Below the pieces are notes generated by a model. That model was not told the origin of the DNA. It saw only the letters and a list, made by a program, of their open reading frames with translations, and made no database searches. A stretch of 64,000 bases of DNA from Desulfomonile tiedjei (GTDB taxonomy: Bacteria; Desulfobacterota; Desulfomonilia; Desulfomonilales; Desulfomonilaceae), in NCBI GenBank assembly GCA_016212925.1, contig JACRDF010000010.1, positions 310,001-374,000 of the forward strand, read 5' to 3'. Both the position numbers and the translations under genes were made by a program. Of the stretch, positions 26,966 through 36,239 are shown piece after piece (position 1 is the first letter of the stretch; every line of letters starts with the position of its first letter).

Positions 26966-28900
26966 ATGACTACCACGACGCGCCGGAGGGCTTTTGGAAT
27001 CTGGCTCGGAATTGCTTTGCTGAGCTTTGTTGGTTTTTCACCTTCATGGGCGACTGATCCCGCCGGCGTAGTAATGGCGGTTCAAGGGACCGGCCTAATT
27101 CAGCATGCCGGTCAGGGATTTCAACCGGCCCAACAAGGGGAACCGGTGAATGTCGGCGACTCCCTGGCCACCGACCCCGGGGACAGCAAGCTCTGGATGA
27201 AAGGCGCCGCCCCTAACGAAAGTGACATTTCAATGGGCCGCGTTTCGGCCCTCGTAGTTGCAGGCTTTGAAGCGCAGCCCGATTCGTATACGTTTGCCGC
27301 CCAAGTCCCTCAGGGCATCATACGCTTTATTAAGACCTTGAATGCCCCGAATCAATTCACTGTCTTCTCGCCCACTGCGATCGTGCAGGTGATGCCTACG
27401 GGACAGCGGACCGATTACATAGTCGAAGCGGTCGATGCCAACCGGACCGTTATTACCTGCATCTGGGGTGAAATTCGTGTCACCCATATTGATCCTCAAT
27501 ACGCTCAAGATCGCCTCTTGAGATCGTGTCAAATGGTTATTGTCGAGCGGGACAAGGTGCCCTCGCGGGTGATGGGAGTTTCCCCCGACATCATGAGGCA
27601 GTTGATTGACCGTACCACGATCCCGAATACTCTGCCGAGAGACGTTCCCTCTTGCCAGGCCCCGTCTTTTCCGGTTTCTCCTCCGCCATACGACTATGAT
27701 GTTTCTGTGGACATAGAAGACTTCTTCTATCCGGAACCATTCTTCCCTTGGATTCCGCCTTACTATCCGCCGTTTGTCCCAACGTGGCCGACCTGGCCGA
27801 CGGTCCCGACGACGCCAACCACACCCACAACGCCGACAACGCCGACGACCCCTACGACACCAACCACCCCAACGTTTCCCACGCCCTTGACGTTGGCCAC
27901 TCCCATTACTATTCCGACCCTATTTACTTTCCCCACGCTGGTTACGTTGCCGACGGTCCCGACCCTTTTCACCGTGCTTACATTTCCGACCGTCTTTACG
28001 TTGCCGACCATATTCACGTTGCCTACGTTCCCGACGTTTATCACGGTGCCAACGTTCCCGACGATACTGACTTTGGCAACGCTTCCGACGTTCCCCACCT
28101 TCTTTACAATTCCGACCATTCCGACGTTGTTTACGTTTCCTACGTTGACAACACTGCTGACGGCGGTGCCGACGACCCCAACCACCCCGACGTTGGCGAC
28201 GTTCCCGACGCTGTTCCCCACTTTTATTCCACCGATAACCTTGTTCCCGACGTTGCCTTCTATCGTGCCGCCGACGACGGTACCGACGCTCGTGGGCACG
28301 TTGGCGACCCTGGTGCCGACGTTCCCGACGGTGGTAACCTTGCCGACATTCGTCCCGACGTTTCCGACGGTGGTAACGCTGCCCACGTTTACGCCCACGT
28401 TACCCACGTTCATAACCACGTTACCCACATTTACGCCTACATTACCGACGTCGCTGCCGACGATACCGACGATCATGCCGCCAACGCCTCCACCCACGCT
28501 GCCGACGTCGCTGCCGACGATACCGACCTTGACGCCGCCGGTGACATTGACACCAACGCTGATGCCTATCCAGACTCGGGTGCCTACATTCACACCTCCG
28601 GTTACGATGGCACCAACGTTGCCTCTGCTCCAGACCAGGGTTCCTACATTCACGCCTCAGGTGACCAGACTTCCGACGTTTGCCGCACCCAAGACGGTGC
28701 AGACTTTCAAGCCCCCGTCGACAGGGGTAAAGAAAGAACTCCAGATTCAGCCGAGGCAGCAACTGCAACTGCAGCAACAACCAAAGCAACAACTGCAACT
28801 GCAACAACAGCAGCAGCAGCAGATGTTGCAACAGCAGCAACAGATGCTACAGCAACAGTTGAAGCAAGAACCAAAGGGGCAGCCTCGCTTCCCGAGGTAA
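26966..28900 (+). CDS. FecR-like secreted protein with long Pro-Thr repeat and Gln-rich tail
   Basis: The 644-residue protein has a signal peptide (residues 1-29, ending SPSWA) and a FecR-like domain at about 30-210 (VVMAVQGTGLIQHAGQGFQP and FTVFSPTAIVQVMP). A Pro/Tyr-rich linker leads to about 340 residues of Thr-Pro repeats (units PTTPT, then TFPT, TLPT and FTPP). A tail from about 600 is dominated by Gln. The repeat is rigid and extended, like a stalk crossing or projecting from the envelope. AGGAGGG precedes the ATG. The repeat DNA leaves two other frames open for more than 290 codons; those are artefacts. Confidence 0.88.
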   Translation: MTTTTRRRAFGIWLGIALLSFVGFSPSWATDPAGVVMAVQGTGLIQHAGQGFQPAQQGEPVNVGDSLATDPGDSKLWMKGAAPNESDISMGRVSALVVAGFEAQPDSYTFAAQVPQGIIRFIKTLNAPNQFTVFSPTAIVQVMPTGQRTDYIVEAVDANRTVITCIWGEIRVTHIDPQYAQDRLLRSCQMVIVERDKVPSRVMGVSPDIMRQLIDRTTIPNTLPRDVPSCQAPSFPVSPPPYDYDVSVDIEDFFYPEPFFPWIPPYYPPFVPTWPTWPTVPTTPTTPTTPTTPTTPTTPTTPTFPTPLTLATPITIPTLFTFPTLVTLPTVPTLFTVLTFPTVFTLPTIFTLPTFPTFITVPTFPTILTLATLPTFPTFFTIPTIPTLFTFPTLTTLLTAVPTTPTTPTLATFPTLFPTFIPPITLFPTLPSIVPPTTVPTLVGTLATLVPTFPTVVTLPTFVPTFPTVVTLPTFTPTLPTFITTLPTFTPTLPTSLPTIPTIMPPTPPPTLPTSLPTIPTLTPPVTLTPTLMPIQTRVPTFTPPVTMAPTLPLLQTRVPTFTPQVTRLPTFAAPKTVQTFKPPSTGVKKELQIQPRQQLQLQQQPKQQLQLQQQQQQQMLQQQQQMLQQQLKQEPKGQPRFPR

Positions 28901-28924
28901 AATAAACATCCTCCAAATCCGGTA

Positions 28925-28949
28925 TCTCCGGGGCCACGCGCCCCGGAGA
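28925..28949 (+). terminator. Strong GC hairpin after the FecR-like gene
   Basis: TCTCCGGGGC-cacgc-GCCCCGGAGA is a perfect 10-bp stem with a 5-base loop, 24 bp after the stop. It lacks a following T-tract. Confidence 0.5.
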
Positions 28950-29273
28950 ACGCCGGCACAATGAACGATTCGGTGCAACGGCAACAGGTATGCCACCCTC
29001 ATTTCCGGCGTCGCGGAATGGGAGGCATACCTGATTTGGTTTCAGGGATCCATAGTGCTTGCCAAAAGTGATGGCTCATTCACCACCCGTCACCCCGGCG
29101 AAAGCCGGGGTCCAGTCCCGCGCGGAACGCGGGATTGAAAAGACTGGATTCCGGCTTTCGCCGGAATGACGGTATCGAATCGGACAAAACCTTTGGCAAC
29201 GGGCTTAAAGGCCGGAATAATTTCAGGATGGCAATTACCGGAAATTACTTTTCGGAAGCTCTACTTCAACTAC
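28950..29273. other. Intergenic region between convergent genes
   Basis: About 320 bp between the FecR-like gene and the convergent membrane-protein gene. It contains the repeat at 29085-29172 and no gene. Confidence 0.5.
29085..29172. repeat. Dispersed palindromic repeat, CCCCGGCGAAAGCCGGGG family, copy 1
   Basis: CACCCCGGCGAAAGCCGGGG, then TCCAGTCCCGCG, then CGCGGGATTG, then ACTGGATTCCGGCTTTCGCC and GGAATGACGG form a nested hairpin set of about 88 bp. A diverged copy is at 53151-53233. Confidence 0.75.
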
Positions 29274-30938
29274 TCAATAGTGATAAACATATTCCAAGTT
29301 CTTTTTGAGAAAGCTTAGTCTGTCATATTTCTTCAGGTACTCATCCGCCAGACTGTTCACATCTTTTGCGGGTGCTGCGTGCGCGGAAAGATGGGAGCCG
29401 GTTTGTGGCTCTCCGATGTAAATCACCTCACCTGTTGGTTCTCGAAACTGCGCTATCCACTTTATGGACGGGTCTTGCAAGAGCCCGATCCAGTAGTTCT
29501 TGTAGGGATTGCGGTCTGTTAGGGGAGATGAATCCAGCACAAACCACGGGTTTACCAGATTTCTTTTTTGGCCGGCCAGGTCCCTGACGGAACACTGGCC
29601 AACTGCCAGACACTCGGCTTTTACTGCGTCATATTCCACCGGGAAATCCGCGCCGACAACAATACTCACATTTCTACGTCTCGTGTACTGTGTTACCGCT
29701 GCGGCATCGAAACCGGCCACTACAGGCGTCCTCGCCTCGGTAAGAAGGTCCGGCCTTTGCTCGATCAAATAACAGGCGGCTGCCAGGACGCGTTGTTTCT
29801 TATCGCCTACAAATGCGAACTGCTTGTCGGTCACAAAGTATGCTTGGGAGATCGCCAGCGCCACTACGCAAGGAATCAACAATTGATACCGCATCCTGGC
29901 TAAAACCAGACCGGAGAGAAGCGCGGAAGGCATCGCCAAGACATACAGGTAAGTTGCCGAACCGGCCGAGACGAACAAAGCCGGAGTAGCGCCGAGAATC
30001 CACAAGCACATGGAATCGAAAAACGCTCTGCGAACCCGGTCTGTGAGCCACAAACTCCTGAGACGGGTCAGATACAACCCTGCTCCGATTCCCGCCAGCA
30101 GCATCTGCGGCCCCCAAGGCAAGACCACGTTGTCCCAAATCTTTTGCAGGGAATTCACATTTATGTATTCCAGGAACGACCAGAACGGGTAAATCGCACG
30201 GGAAAAACCCAGCGTAGGCTTTCCAACCTTGAGATATAGGAAGATCTGCCAGAAGATAAGCAGGCCGACCACAAGAGCGGGCAACAGATTAAAAGGATTC
30301 CTTAATGTCCTGCCGAATTGTCCGCTCATAAGAATAAAGAATATCAGGCAGGGCACAAACGAAGGCCAATCCAGACTGCTCAACAAATACAACGAGAAGG
30401 ATGCGGGTGCGGCCACCTTAGAAAGAGTGGATTGAGGGTCCATCATGAAGGCCGCGAGGAAGTAAAAGGTGGAGAAATGCAGTAAACATGACAAAGTATC
30501 GAAGTACCAAGGCAGTCTGATGGTGTATGCCAGCCAGGGGCCCAGGACGAAGACAGCCGCGGAGCAATAGGCGAACCGCGTGGAGATCATTTTTTTTGCC
30601 ATAAGAAAGCAGAGTACCGCGGCAAAGAAGGCAAGCACCGTATTCGGCAATTGCATGGTCGAGGGGTCCAGAGGCAATGAATCACCGACAAAAAAGCAGT
30701 AGAGGTTCAATAGAACGAACTGGATGAGGCCCTCATGATGGCGAAATGCCATTGTGACAAAACTGGACACGGGATCGGGTTTGCCCGCCATATCGGCCAT
30801 GAACACCCCGGTGTCCCTTATGGCAACGGCATCGTAAAAATAATGGGCTACGGGCAGCCCAATCTGTCCCCACAGAAACAGTAACAAGGCAAGCGACAAG
30901 AAAAACGCGTACTTTGGAAGCGCATGACTCCCCGTCAT
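29274..30938 (-). CDS. Polytopic membrane protein, possible GT-C glycosyltransferase
   Basis: The 554-residue protein has about eleven membrane segments in residues 8-390, with a long first loop (HYFYDAVAIRDTGVFMADMA) and the segment PLDPSTMQLPNTVLAFFAAV, a layout like ArnT/PMT-type transferases. A soluble C-terminal domain of about 150 residues follows (VVAGFDAAAVTQYTRRRN). The ATG has GGGAGA upstream. It follows the ankyrin gene on the same strand with a 39-bp gap, so the two are probably co-transcribed. The enzymatic role is inferred from topology only. Confidence 0.75.
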   Translation of the reverse strand: MTGSHALPKYAFFLSLALLLFLWGQIGLPVAHYFYDAVAIRDTGVFMADMAGKPDPVSSFVTMAFRHHEGLIQFVLLNLYCFFVGDSLPLDPSTMQLPNTVLAFFAAVLCFLMAKKMISTRFAYCSAAVFVLGPWLAYTIRLPWYFDTLSCLLHFSTFYFLAAFMMDPQSTLSKVAAPASFSLYLLSSLDWPSFVPCLIFFILMSGQFGRTLRNPFNLLPALVVGLLIFWQIFLYLKVGKPTLGFSRAIYPFWSFLEYINVNSLQKIWDNVVLPWGPQMLLAGIGAGLYLTRLRSLWLTDRVRRAFFDSMCLWILGATPALFVSAGSATYLYVLAMPSALLSGLVLARMRYQLLIPCVVALAISQAYFVTDKQFAFVGDKKQRVLAAACYLIEQRPDLLTEARTPVVAGFDAAAVTQYTRRRNVSIVVGADFPVEYDAVKAECLAVGQCSVRDLAGQKRNLVNPWFVLDSSPLTDRNPYKNYWIGLLQDPSIKWIAQFREPTGEVIYIGEPQTGSHLSAHAAPAKDVNSLADEYLKKYDRLSFLKKNLEYVYHY

Positions 30939-30977
30939 ATTGAAAATCTCCCGACTATATATTGTTGGCCCGTGTCG

Positions 30978-31646
30978 TTACTTTTTTCGGCCGATTAACA
31001 ATTTCACCACTTCAAGATGGCCGTTGGCCGAAGCGCATCTCAAACTGGTCACTCCGTTTTTGGTCTGGGCACTTGCATGTGACCCTGCTGCCAAAAGCAA
31101 TTTGACCACATCGACATGACCTTTACACGCGGCTTTAATCAAGGCCGTCTCATCTGTTGCGTCCACCACGTTGGGATTTACGCCTTTTTCAAGCAGGGAT
31201 TCCACTACGCCGATGTGCCCGCCGAAGCTGGCGCACATGAGCGGGGTAATGCCGTTGCGATCCACCGCGTTCACGTCGGCTCCCTTTCCCAGAAGCAGAT
31301 TTACTAGGTCTATCCGCCCTTTGCATGCCGCCTTGAGCAATGCCGTTTCCTGGGTCTCGTCTATTTCATTCACCTTCGCTCCTTGGTTGAGGAGGAATTC
31401 AACGATCTCTCGATGGCCGTAGACCGTTGCACACATCAGCGCCGTCACTCCCTGTTTTTGCTTGGCGTTTATGTCCGTCCCCTGTTCCAAGAAAAGCTTC
31501 ACTACATCCAAATGCCCGTGGCACGCAGCTTCTACGAATGAATCCGGGTCGTCCGCGCGTGCAGTGTCTTCCGTAAGCGTGAAGATAACTCCCAAGGCGA
31601 CAAGCATCAATAGGGGCGCAACAACATATAGTCTCGACCCTCTCAT
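30978..31646 (-). CDS. Secreted ankyrin-repeat protein
   Basis: From the ATG at 31646 (AAGGAGGTG upstream) the protein has 222 residues. It has a signal peptide (MRGSRLYVVAPLLMLVALGV, cleavage near ARADD) followed by five to six ankyrin repeats through to the end, with units like GHLDVVKLFLEQGTDINAKQ and ETALLKAACKG. The protein should lie in the periplasm or outside and bind a partner protein. An extension to 31709 is rejected because it lacks a ribosome site. Confidence 0.88.
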   Translation of the reverse strand: MRGSRLYVVAPLLMLVALGVIFTLTEDTARADDPDSFVEAACHGHLDVVKLFLEQGTDINAKQKQGVTALMCATVYGHREIVEFLLNQGAKVNEIDETQETALLKAACKGRIDLVNLLLGKGADVNAVDRNGITPLMCASFGGHIGVVESLLEKGVNPNVVDATDETALIKAACKGHVDVVKLLLAAGSHASAQTKNGVTSLRCASANGHLEVVKLLIGRKK

Positions 31647-32183
31647 TTGGCACCTCCTTAAAACAATTACCTTGTAAGAAATGGTATTCAGTGGAAGATG
31701 AATAATCAACCCTACTAAGGTCCCGGTTCGGATGATGGTTTGGATCGTTCAATAATTATGACACTCTGTTCCGCCTTTCCAACAATATAGGAATTGCCAA
31801 ATTCACTGTCCGATGATGTGGTCCAGTCGAGTCCGTTGCCGGCAACCATCGGCGGGCACGGCCCGCCCTACGATTCGAGGGGACGCGTTTCCCGTAGGGC
31901 GGGCTGTGCCCGCCGTAATGTTGTTGTTGGCACAGGTGGTGTCAAATAGATTGATTTGAACAATGTGCCGGATGTGATTCGGACAAAAATGGTGACACCC
32001 GGTAACTGTTCGGAATTGTTCACTTGGCGACCCCCACATCCCTCCTCGCCTTATCTTTCCCCACCGGGGGAGCGTGCGGCAACCTTTTGCTCTGACGGCA
32101 TTGGAAAAAGGGGGGGGCATTCCACGCCGAAATCATTGTTTCATCGAAGCCGAGGGTTCTAAAGCGTATTATTTCGACCATAT
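31647..32183. other. Intergenic region with GC-rich repeat
   Basis: About 540 bp without a credible gene. It holds the inverted repeat at 31851-31914 and, near 32100, a run AAAAAGGGGGGG. A weak promoter TTGATT-N17-TACCAT for the ankyrin gene may lie on the minus strand near 31680-31715. Confidence 0.45.
31851..31914. repeat. GGCGGGCACGGCCCGCC inverted repeat
   Basis: GGCGGGCACGGCCCGCC at 31851 and GGCGGGCTGTGCCCGCC ending at 31914 are each self-complementary and also pair with each other, around CCCTACG and CGTAGGG inner arms. A single copy of the same motif is at 61587-61603. Confidence 0.7.
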
Positions 32184-34817
32184 TTATGCTGCATAAAAGA
32201 AGGAGCTAATGGCTCTCAAAAGCATCAAGGTCAAGATCACCGCCAATGCAGCATGGGGAAGCAATCCCGCCAACGCGCGAGCCACCTTTTCGTCCTGCCT
32301 TCGTCCAATCTGATAAATGACGACAATGGTCCAGGCCAATCCCGCCCAGATAAGAAGTCGCTGCATCAGGTGCGTGAGATCCGCAGGTACTGTTATTATC
32401 AGATGACGGAGAATTTCGAAATCGAAATTGTGACTGACCAAAATGGGCAACTGCACCCCGAGATTCACAAAATAATACAGGTGAAACGCCATAAAAGAAG
32501 TCAATGTCAGAGGCAGCAGGGCCAGACCGAATCTGGAGTAGTTCTCCTGGAAAGCGTCTCCGTACACCCGGCTGGAGATCGCCGCCGCACAGATCAGCAT
32601 AAGGTTTACCAGCAGCAAAAGCGCGACGAAGACTATTGTAAATCCTGCGATCTTTGGCAAAGGCAGCAATCCCGTCAAATGGATATACAAATCCGTCTTG
32701 CTTGACATCTCGCTGAGGAGTCCACCGATCAGCCCTATTACCAGGAATGCCGTTCCTGTAGTGGGAGGACGTAATTCCCAGATTTCCCGAGCCGGCACAC
32801 GAAGGTTCAGATTGATCGCTCCGTGGGGACAGTTTTTGACGCACGATGAACAAAGGCTGCAAAGTCGATTGCTGTGAAGCCTTGGGCCCGCATGCCCGAA
32901 GGGGCAACCTTCGAGAGTGTCCGTACCCAAATAGCACTCGTTCGACCCGCACTGGGAGATGCACACGTTCCTGTCCGCTCGAAGCTCCACAAGGGCCGTT
33001 TTGGCCAGCACGCCTATCATCCCGCCGAGACCGCACAGGTAAAGGCACCACGATTGTCGCTCGTAGAGGACCGAGGTTATGATCGCGGAGCCGAGCATCA
33101 CCAGCAGCAATATGCCCAGGCCCGCGGGAGACTCTCTGATGTCGGTGGCTGTCTCCATCCAGATTATGAAAAGAACGGCCCCAGCGATGAGAAAGTCACT
33201 GTGATTCTTGAGAAAGACCGGGAACGGCCTGTCGAACGATATAATCTTTTTGGCCAGGTTACCGACGGTCCCGATCGGGCAGAGAGAGCACCAGAAGCGA
33301 GCCCAAACGAACGCTCCGACTATTAGTATCGGCCACCCGACAGCCCAACTGAAAAGCGCGGCCGGGTTCTTCAAGGGATCGGACGGTCCCAGGAATAGGA
33401 ACGCGAGCACTATAAACAAAAAAGGAGTCGCTGCACTCTGGAGAATGGCGGGGAAAAGCGGGCTCATTAGCGCCTGTTTTATTGTACGGAACCTGAGCAG
33501 GTTGAACTTGCCTTTGCCCTCAACTCTTTTCAGATGGAATTGGATGTCTTCGGGCCTGAGCAATCCGTCATTCGAAACCAGTATGGCCCGTTTCATGGTC
33601 GTGGCGAGTTCCAGGTCGTTTCCGGGCCACGCATAATTAACCAGGGTCTTGAGGGTTTCTTCGGGGAGTTTCACCTCGTCCCGGCGTAGTTCGTGGCTGT
33701 ACTTGCTCACGTAACGTTTGACAAGAACCGGAATTTCTTTTCGCCGGGTTCGCAGGGGAGGAATTATGATGGAGTGCTCCAACAGCCCATAAAGCAGCGG
33801 ATGGCGTTCAAGCGCGATCTCTGACGAGGGAAGCCGGGTCGTGCATATCAGCCTCACCTTTGCCTTTTGCTGCCTGACCGCGCCCTGTCTGCGAAAAGCC
33901 TCGGTAACCGCGGCTTCGAGAAGCCGGATTTGCATCATCGGCGTAAGCTGATCCGCGCCTCGGACAAGAAGGGTGCCGCCATCGGTCAACTCGAAGTATC
34001 CAGGGGTCTCTTTGGTTCCTCCGTCTCGAGCTGGCTCTTCTGAGCCAAAAAACAGGCGGTGCTGACTCTCGGTGAGGTCTTGATTCTGCTCCGGGGTTTC
34101 AGCCAGCCAACCCTCGTCTGCGCCTTCCGCTCTGTCGCCTAGAAGGTCCACCTGTAAAAAGACTTCTTTGCACTGATGGCTCTTTCTGAATATGGAGTGA
34201 GCCACACCTTCTTTACCCACCCCGTTTTCGCCGCAGATAAGAACCGGGCTGTCTGCCTTTGCCAACTCCTCCACGCGTGCCGCGACACGTCGGCGCACGT
34301 AATCCCCCATGAAGTATTCGGGGTAAACGTGATCTCGGCGGCTGATCAGTGACTGAAGCGCCCGTCTCTTCAGCTTGCTCTTAAAGATGCTTCGGTCCAG
34401 ACGCATCACTTTGCGCGCCAGGTTTTTAACCAAGTTAATTGTAAAGTCAGGATCTTCCCGCAGTGCCGTCTCGAAGTCCTCTGCCGAGATCTCCAGCAAA
34501 CGGCAGGTTTCACCTGCCACCAGTTCCGCGTCCGAGGCCCATGGAAGACCGGTGAAGAAACTTACCTCGCCGAAGATTTCCCCAGGCCCTATGACATCCA
34601 CGGAGATGCGTTCATCATTGTCATCCCGGAGCACCAGGCTGGCTTCGCCTGAAAGGACATAGCGAATTTCATCGTCGCTATTCCCCTGGCCCTTTATAAC
34701 TTCACCGGCCGCGTATTCCCGAAAAATGCTCTTTTGCTCGGCCAAACGACGCAGGGGCGCCGGGAGCCGTTCCAACCAAATTGAGGGCAGGTGTTGAGGA
34801 TGAGAAGGTTGCAGCAT
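32184..34817 (-). CDS. Cyclic-nucleotide-binding / degenerate sigma-54 AAA+ / membrane 4Fe-4S fusion protein
   Basis: The 877-residue protein joins three modules. Residues 20-140 are a cNMP-binding (CRP-like) domain (IRYVLSGEASLVLRDD, GPGEIFGEVSFFTG). Residues 165-430 are a sigma-54-activator-type AAA+ domain with Walker A GENGVGKE (196-203) and WPGNDLEL. However, the GAFTGA loop is absent, Walker B reads TLLVRGAD and there is no helix-turn-helix. Residues 460-877 have about nine membrane segments with NapH/NosR-like cysteine motifs: C510-x2-C513-P, C591-x3-C595, C619/C623/C628/C638, and a ferredoxin motif CxxCxxCxxxCP at 653-664. It probably couples a signal to membrane electron transfer rather than activating transcription. 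The ATG at 34817 has a weak ribosome site. Confidence 0.88.
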   Translation of the reverse strand: MLQPSHPQHLPSIWLERLPAPLRRLAEQKSIFREYAAGEVIKGQGNSDDEIRYVLSGEASLVLRDDNDERISVDVIGPGEIFGEVSFFTGLPWASDAELVAGETCRLLEISAEDFETALREDPDFTINLVKNLARKVMRLDRSIFKSKLKRRALQSLISRRDHVYPEYFMGDYVRRRVAARVEELAKADSPVLICGENGVGKEGVAHSIFRKSHQCKEVFLQVDLLGDRAEGADEGWLAETPEQNQDLTESQHRLFFGSEEPARDGGTKETPGYFELTDGGTLLVRGADQLTPMMQIRLLEAAVTEAFRRQGAVRQQKAKVRLICTTRLPSSEIALERHPLLYGLLEHSIIIPPLRTRRKEIPVLVKRYVSKYSHELRRDEVKLPEETLKTLVNYAWPGNDLELATTMKRAILVSNDGLLRPEDIQFHLKRVEGKGKFNLLRFRTIKQALMSPLFPAILQSAATPFLFIVLAFLFLGPSDPLKNPAALFSWAVGWPILIVGAFVWARFWCSLCPIGTVGNLAKKIISFDRPFPVFLKNHSDFLIAGAVLFIIWMETATDIRESPAGLGILLLVMLGSAIITSVLYERQSWCLYLCGLGGMIGVLAKTALVELRADRNVCISQCGSNECYLGTDTLEGCPFGHAGPRLHSNRLCSLCSSCVKNCPHGAINLNLRVPAREIWELRPPTTGTAFLVIGLIGGLLSEMSSKTDLYIHLTGLLPLPKIAGFTIVFVALLLLVNLMLICAAAISSRVYGDAFQENYSRFGLALLPLTLTSFMAFHLYYFVNLGVQLPILVSHNFDFEILRHLIITVPADLTHLMQRLLIWAGLAWTIVVIYQIGRRQDEKVARALAGLLPHAALAVILTLMLLRAISSFFYAA

Positions 34818-35181
34818 GATACTTTATACCGCGTACCGGACGTATATGACAGGGAAACCGGAGCTTTTTTGGGTACCAGCGTTGCCATTAACCACGCGGG
34901 GTAGAGACTTAGCCCAAAATTTCTCATTGCAAAAGCGCAGCCCGAAGCAATCTCCTCAAGTGGGGCAGGCGTCTCGCCTGTCAGTTTGAATGACCGGCAA
35001 GATGCCGGTCCCACCGAAGATCAGATTGCTTCGTTCACTTCGCGCCTCGCCATGACACTGACTCGCGTGCTGCCCAGCCCAGTGATTTGGAAGCTATTTG
35101 CGGAACACTAGGGCGAAATGGCATTTCAACTCGACCTTGCAGTCCAAACTGACCCTGCAACAAGCTATTACCTTCGCACCA
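34818..35181. other. Intergenic region occupied by a repeat
   Basis: These 360 bp lie downstream of the YheT-type hydrolase gene and upstream of the fusion gene on the minus strand. Apart from the repeat at 34922-35058 nothing is recognised. Confidence 0.5.
34922..35058. repeat. TGTCATTGCGAGG-family repeat, copy 2, with an insert
   Basis: The outer parts (TCTCATTGC, CCCGAAGCAATCTC, and AGATTGCTTCG, CATGACA) match copies 1 and 3. The centre carries an extra segment of about 55 bp with its own hairpins, GGCAGGCGTCTCGCCTG and GACCGGCAAGATGCCGGTC. It reads as a repeat inserted within a repeat. Confidence 0.6.
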
Positions 35182-36150
35182 CTATCCATGGCCGTTCAGG
35201 AAAGATACCACTCTGGATTCCGTCCAGTATTCTCCGCTTCGATTGAATGTCACAAAACCGACGTGACCGCCGTGATCAGGGACCTCCAGGAAGAGAAGAG
35301 GGCTCGCTTGGGCCTCGTCTGTCGGAAAGCACTGCTTGGACAAGAACGGATCATCCGCGGCATTGATCAAAAGCGTGGGAACGGAAACGGCCGCGAAAAA
35401 CGGCTTGCTCGACGCTTTTTCCCAATAGTCCTCGGCATTCTGAAAGCCATGCGCGGGCGCGGTGTATCGGTCGTCGAATTCCTTGAAGCTCTTCACTGTT
35501 TCGTACCCGTCATCGCTGATGAGTCCGGGCATGGCAGCCATTTTCATTCGGATCTTCTTGCGGAGCATCCTCAGGAAGCGTTTCATATATAGGCGATTGC
35601 TCGGCTCGGCTAATTTGACCGACCCGGAAGTCAGGTCGCAGGGCACGGAAATCGCTGCGGCCCTTCGGATGATAGCCGGCACGCCGGCACCGCGCTCACC
35701 CAAGTACTTCAAGACAACGTTCCCTCCAAGGCTGAATCCCACCAGCGCAATCTCCGAATATTTTCCCTGGGCCGATACATGAGAAATGACGGTCGCCAAA
35801 TCTCCTGTGTCGCCGCTGTGGTAAAAACGCAGGGTCTTGTTGCACTCCCCGCTGCACCCTCTGAAGTTCATGGCAACAGCGTCCCAGCCATTTTTGTTGA
35901 GTGCCTTCACCATGCCAAGCACGTAGGAGCGTGTTGAATCCCCCTCGAGCCCGTGCAAAACTATCACGGCCTTTTCCGAGCCCACGGTCGAGGTGTCAAG
36001 ATCAAGGAAATCACCATCCGGAGTGTCAATTCTGCTTCTCGAATAGACGACTCCGGCGACCCTTCGCAACAGTGAGGGGAATATTGTCTGCACATGAGGA
36101 TTCGAGAACATCATAGGTGCACGGTAACTGGACGGTGAAATGACCGGCAA
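35182..36150 (-). CDS. Alpha/beta hydrolase, YheT family
   Basis: The 322-residue product shows family landmarks: YRAPMMFSNPHVQTIFPSL at the start, LHGLEGDSTRSYV (oxyanion region), nucleophile Ser in GFSLGGN, the acid in NAADDPF and the base in HGGHVGF. A TTG at 36150 is chosen because GGAGG lies 9 bp upstream and the N-terminus then aligns with the usual YheT start; the ATG at 36114 would cut the conserved Tyr-Pro segment. YheT-type proteins are cytoplasmic esterases of uncertain substrate. Confidence 0.88.
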   Translation of the reverse strand: MPVISPSSYRAPMMFSNPHVQTIFPSLLRRVAGVVYSRSRIDTPDGDFLDLDTSTVGSEKAVIVLHGLEGDSTRSYVLGMVKALNKNGWDAVAMNFRGCSGECNKTLRFYHSGDTGDLATVISHVSAQGKYSEIALVGFSLGGNVVLKYLGERGAGVPAIIRRAAAISVPCDLTSGSVKLAEPSNRLYMKRFLRMLRKKIRMKMAAMPGLISDDGYETVKSFKEFDDRYTAPAHGFQNAEDYWEKASSKPFFAAVSVPTLLINAADDPFLSKQCFPTDEAQASPLLFLEVPDHGGHVGFVTFNRSGEYWTESRVVSFLNGHG

Positions 36151-36239
36151 GATTCTTGACCTCCGCGAAGAGAATTCCCGTAGCCTTGCTATTTTAGTCA
36201 GGCTGGAGCACGAACATGTCAATTCGGTTGCAGACTGTC

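Noticed and set aside
27763-28653. 296-codon minus-strand frame rich in Gly-Asn-Val
   Set aside because: It is the antisense of the same repeat array. There is no ribosome site and the composition mirrors the repeat.
27780-28700. CRISPR-like regular repeat
   Set aside because: Units are short, variable and in frame, without unique spacers; it is coding repeat DNA.
27748-28905. 385-codon plus-strand frame inside the FecR-like gene
   Set aside because: It is the +1 frame of the Thr-Pro repeat and translates to a low-complexity Asp/Ala/His/Val string with no start signal. It stays open only because the DNA repeat is a multiple of three.
32206-33051. 281-codon minus-strand frame within the large fusion gene
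   Set aside because: Shadow of the fusion gene in another frame, Arg/Ser/Gly-rich; the main frame has clear membrane segments and Cys motifs.
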